Source of the DNA: Gymnothorax reevesii
Taxonomy: Eukaryota; Chordata; Actinopteri; Anguilliformes; Muraenidae
Length of the DNA: 64,000 bases
Assembly: GCA_029721435.1 (NCBI GenBank)
Contig: CM056583.1
Location: 75,023,120 to 75,087,119 of the forward strand
Reading direction: 5' to 3'
The translations under genes were made by a program, and so were the position numbers. Every line of letters begins with the position of its first letter. Within the stretch, counting starts at the first letter, position 1. This document shows, in pieces, positions 34,740 to 45,760 of this stretch. The notes beneath the pieces are model-generated. The model did no database searches and was not told where the DNA came from. It saw only the letters and a list, made by a program, of their open reading frames with translations.

Positions 34740-36185
34740 GATGTTGATGGGGAAACTTCTCTTACTTTGATGAGCCTAATACATTTAGAGTGACCAAGTG
34801 ACCCATTAGTCCAGTACTTCATAAATTACATTGAAACTGAGACTGACTGAGTTAGGCCCTGAAGACGAGGACATACCTGCAATCATCCTCTTTTTAATAA
34901 AATAAAAAGAACCATTTAAAGTAGACTCATGTACTGAATGCTGGCATAGTTATCACATAAAATCATGGTCAGCAATAATAGCTTTTTGCAGTGTACACAT
35001 TATATTTTGCATTATGTAATGTATGGTACGCATATTATGAATTACATTATATTTTGTAATATTGAATGCAGTCCATAAATGCTTAATCTTACTTAATGGC
35101 AAGGCCAAATATAGTTCATGACCCTAAATTACATGTACAGTTTTATCCTGCTACATGCAAATTTTTGTTCATGGCTGTACTGAATTTGGCTGAGATCAAA
35201 CCTTTTCTATGTATTCCCACTGTCCAAGCCTTCATATTCACAATGAGAACATTAATCACAGAGACCATATGAACTGGTAATGATTAGCATTAGCAGCATC
35301 AAATTAGGACAAATTTTTAAACCCAGAATTGGCATCACATCTGTATTTTGGCTTTCCATTCTCCACAAAAGCAGACTCCAGGTACTAAAGACTGAAATAT
35401 ACAGTCCTATGATCCACATGGATGATGCTGAGGGAAAAGATGGTCAGTAAACAGTCAGGCGACATCAAAGAAAACAGCACATTTGGTGGTGTGGCTCAGT
35501 GGAGTTACCAAAACAACTCATTAGTTCACATCCTGCCAGTTTGAAGTCCCACCAATTTTGCTCCCAGAAGCAAAAAACTCTTGAGTTGCTACCTGCAGTA
35601 ACGAGTGGAAGTCTTTTTGTCGGTCAAAGATGACGAGCAGCCATGTACACAAATAGAGATAAGGGCTGCACAAACGGATATTCTTTGATCCACATTCATC
35701 ATCACTGATCAATCTGAGGCTTATCCAGCAAATAGTAATTCATCACCTGGGATCACTAATACATTGTTGGTTCCAATGACCTTTTGCTTCAAGGAAGCCA
35801 AATCTGGAATGTTTGTTTTAATTCTTCATATACTGGTTTGTTGAGAATAGGGATCAAACTGAACAGCTGTGTAACCTGAAAAAGTGGACATGTCTGAGCC
35901 TTGCTTGCCACCCAGCCCTCCCTCTCTTTGATCGGGATTGGATAAACAAATGGCCAGGACTGTGGAGAGGCTATTCCATTACCTTCCTCAACGCACAATC
36001 ACCATAGTGAGGCAAACCTCCACACACTCTGTATTTAACACCAGTGAAAGTGAGATTTAAATACCCGTTTGTCATATGTACAGAATATGATACCAGGCTG
36101 ATTCAAATTACAACTTCATTTCCATTTTATTTCTGAACAAGTAGTTGACTTGATGGGGAATTTTGGAGAAATCAGTTATACGTAT
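34740..36185. other. Noncoding, nothing recognised
   Basis: Unassigned unique sequence; the short open frames (for example 35789-35998, minus) lack splice context or domains. Confidence 0.4.
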
Positions 36186-36186
36186 A

Positions 36187-36733
36187 CACTGTAAACTCTG
36201 ACGTGTGGTGAACTCAGATGTTTGGTGGAAACTGATTACCTCAAAAACATTTAGTTCACCAACTTAATGGTGATCCATTCACAGCACTTAAAAACATAGG
36301 TCACACTTTACTTGAAGTTATCGTCATAAGAGTGACACAACACTGTCATAACTGTTACATGACACAGTCAGGAACATGTCATGAACATTATGTCAATATC
36401 ATAAACATTTATTACTTAAGACAACTCCAAACAACGTCAACTTCTCATTACAAAACCCGAATGACACCTAATGACAACAGTCATAAACATTTATGACATT
36501 GACATAATGCTTAAGACACGTTCATGACTGTGTCATGTTACAGTTATGACAATCATGTCACTTTTATGACAATACCTTCAAGTAAAGTGTGACCAAAACA
36601 TATAAAAATAACTTTACCCTATTTTCTTTCAGTTCCTTCTACTCAATGCAATTACGTTTGCCCACAAAAATTTTTTGCGGAAATCGGTTAAAACAAAATA
36701 TTTGAGTTCACCACACTATGAGGGTTTACAGTG
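36187..36733. mobile_element. TA-flanked MITE, host of a nested hAT MITE
   Basis: Inverted ends CACTGTAAACTCTGACGTG and, reverse-complemented, CACTGTAAACCCTCATAGTG, both continuing TGGTGAACTCA, with TA on each side. About 243 bp of its own sequence is split by the element at 36299-36594. Non-coding. Confidence 0.75.
36299..36594. mobile_element. hAT-type palindromic MITE with perfect 8-bp duplication
   Basis: A 296-bp element bounded by GGTCACACTTTACTTGAAG and its inverted copy, flanked by AAAACATA on both sides (36291-36298 and 36595-36602). Inverted similarity extends over more than 100 bp from each end. Terminal sequence shared with 15581-15941, so both were probably moved by related transposases. 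Confidence 0.9.
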
Positions 36734-36739
36734 TAGGTT

Positions 36740-37760
36740 GAATTAGCAACACGCATGAAATGCCAGCCGCAATTCAGTCAGGGACTCTTGCTGCTGCTAC
36801 ATCATTAAATTTATAGAACATGTCCTACCCCAACCAACACACATTTGCACACATCAGTTCAGTAATAAAGCACACTCTTCAAAAACTGCTAATCAAGCGA
36901 GTGCTATGCAGTTTCTCATGCTTGGCGCTTTGTTTGCAACATTAATCACTTGCTGTTTGTCATCTGTGCCTAATCGCTGTCATTGCTGGTCATTTGTTTT
37001 TTGGTCCCTACGCTGCTATTTTGTTCAGCTGCTTGTGCACATGGAAGATTTGTTGTCTTTTGTTCATCAAGTGGATATAACTTATTATTACATTCGGGAT
37101 ACTGCACTATTCTTTGCTCCTGGTACCTGGAGCAACGCTAAACCTAAAGATATTTTCTACATCATACTGAATAAGTGGCTTTCATTTTAACATGTAAGTT
37201 GTCCTGACTGAACTAGACATCATTTTCTAAATGACAAAATTATTGTTTTAATCAAATATGTTTGAAGTATTTTTGGAACAAAGCTGTGCTTTATTGTGAA
37301 TGGTTTCATCACCAATCTAAAGAGAGAGGCAACTGAACGCACAGGCCCATCTGGCATCCAAAAAGCACAAGTACTGAAAAAAGATCAGACGAGCCAAAGA
37401 AAAAGCAGCTCCGTGATTAGCCTAGAGCCAAAAAGCATGTCATTAGTGTTTCATAGAGCTTGAGACCACTCTCTGAAACCCGCAGCACCCCTGACTGTGT
37501 CTGCTGCATGAGCTTACAATTATCTGTCGGGTGCTGCAAACTAAAGCCTATAGCTGGGGGGAACCAGTTTGGTGTCGTGCGGCACGACTATCCTCATCCG
37601 CTGATTCAGCATGAGTCATGTCACAATCGGGAAAACACACCAGAGCCACAGACACGAGCCCATTCTTCAGCCTGGCTTCCCTCCGTCGAGATCACTCACT
37701 GCCCGCCTGTCTCTTAGCAGATCGGCTGTGCTTTGTTGAGGGTTGTGCTTGTCTTTCAAA
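36740..37760. other. Unique noncoding sequence
   Basis: No repeat recognised. The 37440-37720 part is GC-richer and non-repetitive, with weak open frames on both strands; possible conserved noncoding DNA. Confidence 0.3.
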
Positions 37761-37772
37761 GTAACTCTATTT

Positions 37773-37775
<3 letters not shown>

Positions 37776-37816
<41 letters not shown>

Positions 37817-37829
37817 GGAGAGAGAGAAA
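37776..37829. repeat. (GA)n microsatellite
   Basis: AGAGAG run with a GGAGGGGG interruption; accounts for low-complexity open frames on the minus strand. Confidence 0.95.
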
Positions 37830-38142
37830 GAATAAAAGGAGTGATGTAGCACAGTAGATCAAAGAAGTGGTAGCGATCGGGAGACGTGGAACAGAAATGA
37901 GGGGAGCCATTAACAGGGTTGCTGTTAGTGCAAAATGTTGCAAGAGATGAAAGATCTCCTGCCCCCCTGGCACTGTGATTGAATTAAACAACGTTAAATC
38001 AATTATGGATGCTCTTTAATTATCATGGCTGTAATATTGTGTAATGCACATTTTTTTTGTTTCATGTGCTTCAGAACATTGACAATGATGTCAACCATAT
38101 GTCAAATTTCCTGTATTGCCTACTATCTAACCCTCCATAATA

Positions 38143-39748
38143 CAAAAGCCAAAACCAGAGAAGTTGGCACGTTGTGTAAATCGTGAATAAAAACAGAATA
38201 CAATGATTTGCAAATCCTTTTCAACCTATATTCAATTAAATACACTGCAAAGACAAGTTACTTAATGTTCGAACCGGTAAACTTTGTAATTTTTTGCAAA
38301 TATTAGCTCATTTGGAATTTGATGCCTGCAACATGTTTCAAAAAAGCTGGCACAGGGGGCAAAAAAGACTGAGAGAGTTGAGGAATGCTTATCAAACACT
38401 TATTTGGAACATCCCACAGGTGAACTGGCTAATTGGGAACAGGTGGGTGCCATGATTGGGTATAAAAGCATCTTCCCTGAAATGCTCAGTCATTCACAAA
38501 CAAGGATGGGGCGAGGGTCACCGCTCAATGAACAAATGCGTGAGCTGATTGTCGAACAGTTTAAAAACAACATTCCTCATCGAGCTATTGCAAGAAATTT
38601 AGGGATTTCATCATCTACGGTCCGTAATATCGTCAAAAGGTTCAGAGAATCTGGAGAAATCACTGCACGTAAGCGACAAGGCCGAAAACCAACATTGAAT
38701 GCCCGTGACCTTCGATCCCTCAGGCGGTACTGCATCAAAATCCGACATCAGTGTGTAAAGGACATCACCACATGGGCTCAGGAACACTTCAGAAAACCAC
38801 TGTCAGTAACTATAGTTCATCGCTACATCTGCAAGTGCAAGTTAAAACTCTACAATGCAAAGCGAAAGCCATTTATCAACAGCACCCAGAAACGCCGCCG
38901 GCTTCGCTGGGCCCAAGCTCATCTAAGATGGACTGATGCAAAGTGGAAAAGTGTTCTGTGGTTTGACAAGTCCACATTTCAAATTGTTTTTGGAAAATGT
39001 GGACGTCGTATCCTCCGGACCAAAGAGGAAAAGAACAATCCGGACTGTTAGAGGCGCAAAGTTCAAAAGCCAGCATCTGTGATGGTATGGGGGTGTATTA
39101 GTGCCCAAGGCATGGGCAACTTACACATATGTGAAGGCACCATTAATGCTGAAAGGTACATACAGGTTTTGGGGCAACATATGTTGCCATCTAAGCAACG
39201 TCTTTTTCATGGACGCCCCTGCTTATTTCAGCAGCACAATGCCAAGCCACATTCTGCATGTGTTACAACAGCATGGCTCCGTAGTAAAAGAGTGCGGGTA
39301 CTAGACTGGCCTGCCCGTAGTTCAGACATGTCTCCCATTGAAAATGTGTGGCACATTATGAAGCGTAAAAAATGACAACGGAGACTCCGGATTGTTGAAC
39401 AACTTAAGCTGTACATCAAGCAAGAATGGGAAAGAGTTCAACCTGAAAAGCTTCAAAAATTGGTCTCCTCAGTTCCCAAACGTTTACTGAGTGTCGTTAA
39501 AAGGAGAGGCGATGTAACACAGTGGTAAAAAGGCCCCTGTGCCAACTTTTTTGCAATGTGTTGCTGCCTTTAAATTCTAAGTTAATGATTATTTGCAAAA
39601 AAAAATAAAGTTTCTCAGTTTGAACATTAAACATCTTGTCTTTGCAGTGTATTCAATTGAATATAAGTTGAAAAGGATTTGCAAATCATTGTATTCTGTT
39701 TTTATCTGCGATTTACATAACGTGCCAACTTCACTGGTTTTGGGTTTG
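38143..39748 (+). mobile_element. Full-length Tc1-like transposon with long inverted ends
   Basis: A 1.6-kb element flanked by TA dinucleotides. The inverted terminal repeats extend roughly 100-200 bp: CCAAAACCAG, GAAGTTGGCACG, CAGAATACAATGATTTGC, AATCCTTTTCAAC, ATTCAATT and ACACTGCAAAGACAAG appear at both ends in inverse orientation. The transposase gene lies between (38506-39528). It is the best-preserved Tc1-type copy here and identifies the five fossil copies elsewhere in the window. Confidence 0.92.
38506..39528 (+). pseudogene. Tc1-like transposase, inactivated
   Basis: About 340 codons, in one frame throughout. I chose the ATG at 38506 because MGRGSPLNEQMRELIVEQF starts the helix-turn-helix DNA-binding region, followed by IARNLGISSSTVRNIVKRF and the GRKP hook. 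The DDE catalytic core follows: first Asp at 38965 (VLWFDKSTF), second position at 39235 where QQHNAKPHS has His in place of the expected Asp, and Glu at 39340 (SPIENVW). Two in-frame stops, TAG at 39049 and TGA at 39373, interrupt it. The TGA fits a C-to-T change at a CpG. Frame continues to the natural stop at 39526. It cannot encode a working enzyme but its ends could still be acted on in trans. Confidence 0.92.
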
Positions 39749-39749
39749 T

Positions 39750-40450
39750 AAATGCAATTGATAAATACCTCCCTTCCTGATTAACTACTGATTTCACTTA
39801 AGTGCTCCGGATTATGGTGTGATGACCATTTTGGGTTGGTGGATTAGGGTGCATTTGTGTGTTAAATTCCTGTTACTGTGTTTTGTCTGACCCTGAACTC
39901 AGTTTAATTCACTACTCATAAAAAAAGTATTGCTGTCGCTACAAAGAAACCCTGGTGACTGGAACAAAATATCGAGAAGTGTTACTTTATGAACATCAGT
40001 TTTCTTGGGGAATTTTGCTTTTAATTTAAGACATCAGTGAATACTAAAAAATATTGTGTATCAAAAACTAATAGCAGGCTTCATGCACTTAATGGAAGAC
40101 TAATTGTGCTGCATGAAGTTTGCAACATCACAAACTATCACACATTTCACACACTTATAGGGTACCATTTTTTTCCTCTGTTGAAAGATTCTCTGTCAAG
40201 GCATGGTCACAGCCAATTTTCACAACTCATGCCATTGTATTTACTTGAACAATGTATTTTTTTTATCATTGTCGTTTGTCGCATTTTTATATTCACATGC
40301 CGTTGAAGGGCAGACAGGATTGATATTCCGGCACTTAGCTTGAAAAGGAGTCTATCAAAGACCTTGTCTTATATAAAGCGGCAAGAATTACCAGACTTTT
40401 TTTTTATTATGCTAAAATCTGTATTCTGTGGTAATTGCTATAGTACATTC
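39750..40450. other. Noncoding, nothing recognised
   Basis: Unassigned AT-rich sequence between the Tc1 element and the SINE fragments. Confidence 0.45.
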
Positions 40451-40466
40451 TAATTGATTGAATTAG

Positions 40467-40585
40467 GGTAGCACTTTATCCTTATGGTTAGAAGGTCAGG
40501 GGTTTGAATCCAGTCTGGGCCTTTCATTGCGGAGTTTTCAGGTTCTCCCAGAGCAGGAATAAGTTGGTTAGATAATGGATGGTTA
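40467..40585 (+). repeat. tRNA-derived SINE fragment
   Basis: Contains GGGTAGCACTTTATCC (A-box side), AGAAGGTCAGGGGTTTGAATCC (B-box), CTGGGCCTTTCATTGCGGAG and TTCAGGTTCTCCC, aligning with the fuller copy at 40905. Truncated. Confidence 0.6.
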
Positions 40586-40904
40586 GAATCTTACGCATAA
40601 TGAACAATAAATTATTTCTCTGGTTTGTGATGCCAATAGATGCGGGATGAGATTTAATAGGAGTGTATTGACTGTGGTAGTACCTGTTTATGCATTGCAT
40701 CAATCAGAGCAGTGGTCTGAGCAGTAATTTGTCTATTGAAGAAGCAATGCTGGAACTGAATGGTCTAAGGAAAATGTATAATGTATTCTTCTGCTATGCA
40801 AAGTGAATATAATTTCTGTATAACTCTAATACCATAAAAATAACAAGAAATAGAACTCCATAATGGGTGATTTGGTCAGTTAGCACAATTCATTTTCATT
40901 CATG

Positions 40905-41195
40905 GTGGCGCAGCGGGTAGCATTACTATCTGACAGTAAGAAGGTCATGGGTTCAAATCTGGCCTGGGGCTTTTCTGCGTGGGGTTTGCTTGTTCTTCCC
41001 TTGTCTGCGTGGGTTTCCTCACACGGTCCAAAAATGTGTGTCTGAATGGTGTGTGCACTCTGCAATGGATTGGCAAGATGTCCAGGGTGGGTCCCTGCCT
41101 TTTGCCCATAGTCAGCTGGATTGGGCTCCAGCTACCCCATGACCCTAGTAAGGAATAAGCAGTATAGATAATTGATGAATGGATGGTGAAAAGGA
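40905..41195 (+). repeat. tRNA-derived SINE
   Basis: Head with pol III promoter boxes: A-box-like GGTGGCGCAGCGGGTAGC and B-box-like GGTTCAAATC. The body includes GCCTGGGGCTTTTCTGCGTG, CTGCGTGGGTTTCCTC, GATTGGCAAGATGTCCAGG and GTCAGCTGGATTGGGCTCC, and it ends GATGAATGGATGG. This is a SINE layout I remember from many fishes. It ends 15 bases from the donor side of the putative minus-strand exon at 41211. Confidence 0.8.
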
Positions 41196-41210
41196 CTGTA
41201 CACAAAATAC

Positions 41211-41308
41211 CTGTTGCTTAGAGTCTCGAAGCAGCATCATCTTGCTCCATCTGGTCACCATGGCAATAGCACTGTCCACAAAGCTGAAGCACATAAACAG
41301 GATGTAGC
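41211..41308 (-). CDS. Putative internal exon with a membrane segment
   Basis: On the minus strand this 98-nt segment is preceded by an acceptor-like TTTGATTGTAG and followed by a donor-like CAG/GTATTT. Skipping the first two bases it is open for 32 codons and ends exactly on a codon boundary. The peptide begins with a hydrophobic stretch, YILFMCFSFVDSAIAMV, followed by a basic flank (TRWSKMMLLRDSKQQ), as at the cytosolic end of a membrane helix. The GC content is higher than the flanks. I do not recognise the protein. Against it: the acceptor has a poor pyrimidine tract, the donor is weak, and 98 nt can be open by chance. No companion exon was found in the window. Confidence 0.4.
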
Positions 41309-41319
41309 CTACAATCAAA

Positions 41320-43612
41320 TGCAGTATCCAGATTAGAGCAGGTTACCCCTTTTGTAATTCGTCTGGTCTACATAAATTGTTTTCAACATGAACATTTTGT
41401 TATTAAAAATCATGGAATATTTGCGCATTCTGTAAATTTTAACATTCGAATGAAAGGATTAGCTTGTGTGTTAACTCTGGCTGTGACACTAAATTGAATT
41501 TCTATGCAGTGGTGCGTCCAGACTATTTTGAGTGGGGGTGCTTCGAGTGAAGCGCAGTCTCATTTGAAGAGACAATCCCCAACATTAGGGTATACATGGA
41601 TGCTGAGACTCAGCAAATGTTACAGCCTCATGCCGCACTTCTGCGGTGCGGTAATACGATCCCCCATCCCGTGAACCGTGATAGTGCGTCAAACTTTACC
41701 GTGCTCCTCTTCCAAAAATCGCTGCATTGCGGTCTATTGTTTAGTCCTCTGTATGTGGAGTGGATGTGCGTTTCTAAAACGAAACATGATTGGTGCCCAA
41801 CTGTGTATGCTGGTTTTTGTTCCAAGCATAACTGCAGTTGTAGGATTTTAATTAGCTGCCAATTTGTCCTAATTATGTGCATTTTATGTTAATAGTAATT
41901 ATTTACTGTCTTAAGCCACTGAAAAATTCATGTATGCAACCAGAATAAATATATTTTTTTAATATCTTCCATGAATGTGTACTTAGTATCTTAGTCTATG
42001 GGGCTTTATTCAAAACAAAATTGCAGAAAATGTTTTGCTGCAAGGGTTTGAGCAAGCAAGTAACTCCAGCATCTGCGGGAAAGCATAGAAATGCTTTCCA
42101 GAAGATTAATTTATTTACAAATCCAAACAGAACATTATGGGCATTTTCAATTATTGAATTATATTAATTAAATTGGTTATTAACCCTGACCCCAACCCTA
42201 GTCTCCAATCACCCATTCCTTCATTACTTGACAGTCAATTTCACTGGCCACATGTGCCGTTATATCTCATCCATTTTCTTTTCAGACTGAAAATAAGTGC
42301 TACCTTACTTAGCATATTGAGGTCAATCAGAAGGTCAGCAGGTATATGCTGTTGATGTTCACCGCACAGGTCAAGCATATTTCTGTGTGGCTGCCTGCAG
42401 ACTACAAATCCCAGGGACCACTAGTGCCAGAGCCCAGTAGTGGGACATTTAGAGGTCAGAGAAGCCCTGTTACAGTGAGGCTTACTTCCAGAATTTTCCA
42501 GGAATGAGATAGTCTGGAAAGGTTAATGATGTTTGGGAGTAATTGCGGAGGTAAAGCGGTCACAGTGAGTGGGTTTGATTGATGAGGAGCTTCGCTGTAG
42601 TGGAGCAGATGGGTAGCGCAGCAGTGTAGCCTGCTGGCTGCTCATTACTACAGCTTCAGCATCACTGAACATAACTGGGCCTGGGCACTCGCACAGAAAT
42701 AAAGCACGCATGAACCTTCCTTATTTTGCTTTGCCGTTGAGGCCTCATCATTTACTATCAGAGGTAGAATTTACTGGACCTGGATGATTCTCAAAATAGA
42801 GATTTTATGTTGCATCCTTTTATAGCTTTATACCGTATGTTTCTATTTTGTGGAAAAAGGTAGCAGCTGTATTGCTTTTAGATGTGAATTTATTCTAACA
42901 ATGATGATTCCATATGGAATGGAAGAGCCCCAGGAGACATAATATCAGTCTGTTACAAAGCAACAGAGATGGAAAGGGTTCAATAATATTTTGCAGTCAA
43001 TTCCAGAGCTATTTGCTGCGTAACTGACAAAAAATAGTGCCAGGAGGCCATCACTGGGGAAATGGAGAGACGGAGGGGGTTGATTAAGTCTGAGTGAAAT
43101 CTCAGATGTTAGCTGCAGAAACAGTTTGGGAGAGTAAACTGCATGCTGAATCGTTGTCAACCTCAGATTCAAGGCGGTGTAGAAGCCAAGGGCAGTTGGT
43201 GCAAGTGCAGAATCTATAATGCATACTTTCGCTCGCTGCATGTCTGCTGTGATCACAGAGTTGGCATCTGTCATATTAATACGCACTACCCAATGTCAAG
43301 TCCTCTTGTTGCTTTGAGTGAGTTCAGCTCTTTGAATATCAAGAGTCAAGTTTATCTCAACTCATAAAGCACCACCATATGGGATTACCTCAGGGGCCAG
43401 AATGGGCATTAACCTACCAGAGGTATTGAACTGGAAGTTTTCTTACTTAATGGAGTAATACGAATGTAAGATCAGGTATTTATTTCCAATTCAAACTAAA
43501 AATATGTGCTAAATGGACTACTTTAAAATGTATTACTGTAAATAATACAGTATGTATAACAGTGCAAATAGCACATATTTTATGTCTCTGATTAACATTT
43601 GCTTGTTTCCTA
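41320..43612. other. Unique noncoding sequence
   Basis: No repeat or domain recognised. If the exon at 41211 is real, this would be the intron upstream of it on the minus strand. Confidence 0.35.
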
Positions 43613-43615
43613 TTA

Positions 43616-44277
43616 CAACCAATTCCAAAGTGGTTGGGACGAAGTGTAAATTGTGAATAAAATCAAAATGTAATGACTTTCAGATCACATGAGCCAAAAT
43701 GCTATTTATAATAGAACATAGATAACATTTCAAATGTTGAAACTGAGACATTTTACATTTTTATCTACAAAATTAGCTTATTTCTAATTTTCCGGCTGCA
43801 ACAAGTCTCAAAAAAGTTGGGAAACAGGCAAAAAAAGGGTTGAAAAAGCAAGTAATATATAAGAGAATCAGCTGAAAGAACATATAGCAAGTAATTAAGT
43901 TAGCTGGCATCAGGTGTGTTACATGATTGGCAATAAAAGGGATGTCTTAGAGAGGCTGAGTCTCTCAGTAGTAAAGATGGCCAGAGGGTCTTCATTATTG
44001 AACATGATCCAGAAGCGCTGCCGTGTTCTGTGGGCCAAGGCTCATTTAAAATGGACTGTAGCAAAGTGACAAAGTGTCCTGTGGTCAGACAAGTCCAAAT
44101 TTGACATTGTTGTTGGACATCATGGGCGTTGTGTCCTCCGAGCTAAAGAGGAGAAAGATCACCCCTCCTGTTATCAGCATTCAGTTCAAAAGCCAGCATC
44201 TCTGATGGTATGGGGATGCATTAGTGCATATGGTACGGGACATTTGCTTGTTTTAAACAGCACCAGGAATCCTGAGA
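43616..44277 (+). mobile_element. Tc1-like transposon fossil, 5' part, internally deleted
   Basis: Starts next to TA with CAACCAATTCCAAAG and GTTGGGACG, the inverse of the end at 1958. A 5' UTR follows, then ATGGCCAGAGGGTCTTCATT (transposase start), which jumps directly to ATCCAGAAGCGCTGCCG in the catalytic half, an internal deletion of several hundred bases. GTGGTCAGACAAGTCC keeps the first Asp. The element is cut at 44278 by the gypsy LTR. Confidence 0.75.
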
Positions 44278-44724
44278 TGTCATGGTTTGGAAGCGTTGAG
44301 AGCACTTTTTTTGCTGTCGTCCAGGACGATATTGTTTTGCTCGCAATCGGATTCCTGGGCCAGCTGGTATCAATTGGGGGCGTTACACAGACTCTATTTA
44401 AGCTCTTGTTCTGCCTCGCTTCCATTGCTAGAGTGTCAGTGTTTCTTTAGCGCTTTAGCCGGTAAGGTCTCTAGAAAGAGAATTGTTTGGGACTTTAGCT
44501 GCATAATTGAGGTTAAGTGGTAGTGAGCAAGGAAATTTTTTTTTATTTTCCTTTTTCTTTTTGTCCCCTCGAGCTTGCTTTGCTTTCTACCTCGGACGAC
44601 TTCTAGGTCCGTTGGTAGCGCGAGTCTCACATTTTTATTTTACTTGTGTCTCTCCTTTCTCTGCTGTTTTTGCCTTTTAATTCTGGCCACTGTGTTTGGC
44701 GTCTAATACTCCACACCCATCACA
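44278..44724 (+). mobile_element. 5' LTR of chromovirus-type gypsy element
   Basis: About 447 bp, TGTCATGG to CATCACA. Contains CTCTATTTAAGCTC as a TATA-like core and is related to 2595-2970. Only 16 bases separate the LTR end from the Gag ATG at 44741, and I see no normal tRNA primer-binding site there. A short leader suits the self-priming Tf1/sushi group, but deletion is equally possible. The 3' LTR is absent. Confidence 0.65.
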
Positions 44725-44740
44725 GTACACTCCAGCCGTC

Positions 44741-45760
44741 ATGGAGACACCAGCGGTGGCTGAAATTAATAGGGCTGTTGCCAGCCAGCAAGATATGTTG
44801 GCTGGCTTCACTAAAGGGCTTTCAGGCTTGGGCAATCAGCATCTGAGCTAGTTGAGAGACTCCACCTTCAAGAGGACTAGCTTCAGAACCAGAAGAGCGT
44901 TCTGTTAAGCTTAACTGAGAGTGTCAGGTCTCTTTCTGCACAAGTTTCACAAAAAGTTGCGGAAACACCACCCATACATCTTTCGCGAGAACCTAAGTTA
45001 CAGTTGCCCCAAAGACATAGTGGCGAGGCTGGAAAATGCAAGGATTTCATCACCCAGTGTGAAATATTTTTTAAGGCTCAGCCGTCATGATTCCTTAATG
45101 AGGATTCTCGGGTTGCATTTATATTATCCCTGTTGGCTGGCACAGCACTCACTTGGGTCGGCCCATTAATCAGATCTAATTCACCAGTCGTAGATTCTGT
45201 GGAGGCTCTTGTTAGAGAAATGGTGTCTCTAACTAAGTGTATTTGATCAAGACATTTGTGGTCAGGAAGCAGCTACGCGTTTAATGCACCTGAAACAGGG
45301 CAAAGAAAGTGCAGCTGAGTTCTCTATTGCTTTTCGCTCTCTGGCCACAGAAACAGGCTGGCTGGAGGCTCCTCTTATGACCGTAATCAGTCATGCACTT
45401 ACTGAGGAGATAAAGGCCCTTCCTGAAGAGATAAAGCTACTTTAGAACCCTGTTCGACTTTAGGCTCTGTAGTTCGTACGGCTGTGCGAATTGACAACCG
45501 CATATGCGAACGCAACAGGGAGAAGCTAAACAGCTTGCCGCTAGCTGACAATGGTGCTAAAGTTGCTAGTGGTGAGTGTGTGGTTCCTATTTCACACACT
45601 GAAGGTTGTGCCCCGGTTGAGCCTATGCAAATTGATAGTTTGTTTGACAGTCAGACTAATAAACCTTCTAGCAAAAGAATAATCTGCTTTAATTGTAATA
45701 AGCTGGGTCATACCCGTCCACGTTGTCCTAAGCGTCAGGGAAGACGGAAAGCCCCTCTAG
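44741..45760 (+). pseudogene. Gypsy Gag, decayed
   Basis: Starts METPAVAEINRAVASQQDML, then stops and frameshifts. Recognisable Ty3/gypsy Gag blocks in different frames: SRFLNEDSRVAFILSLLAG-like sequence near 45080-45140, EAATRLMHLKQGKESAAEF near 45270-45320, FRSLATETGWLEAPL near 45330-45380. A CCHC zinc knuckle, CFNCNKLGHTRPRC, is at 45685-45726 in the frame 45484-45870. At least three stops interrupt the gene. Confidence 0.8.

Noticed and set aside
37667..37991. Open frames with Ser-Leu repeats on the minus strand
   Set aside because: Produced by the (GA)n microsatellite.
40905..41010. Possible tRNA gene
   Set aside because: A- and B-box-like sequences are present, but the downstream body and tail match a SINE and no cloverleaf is complete.
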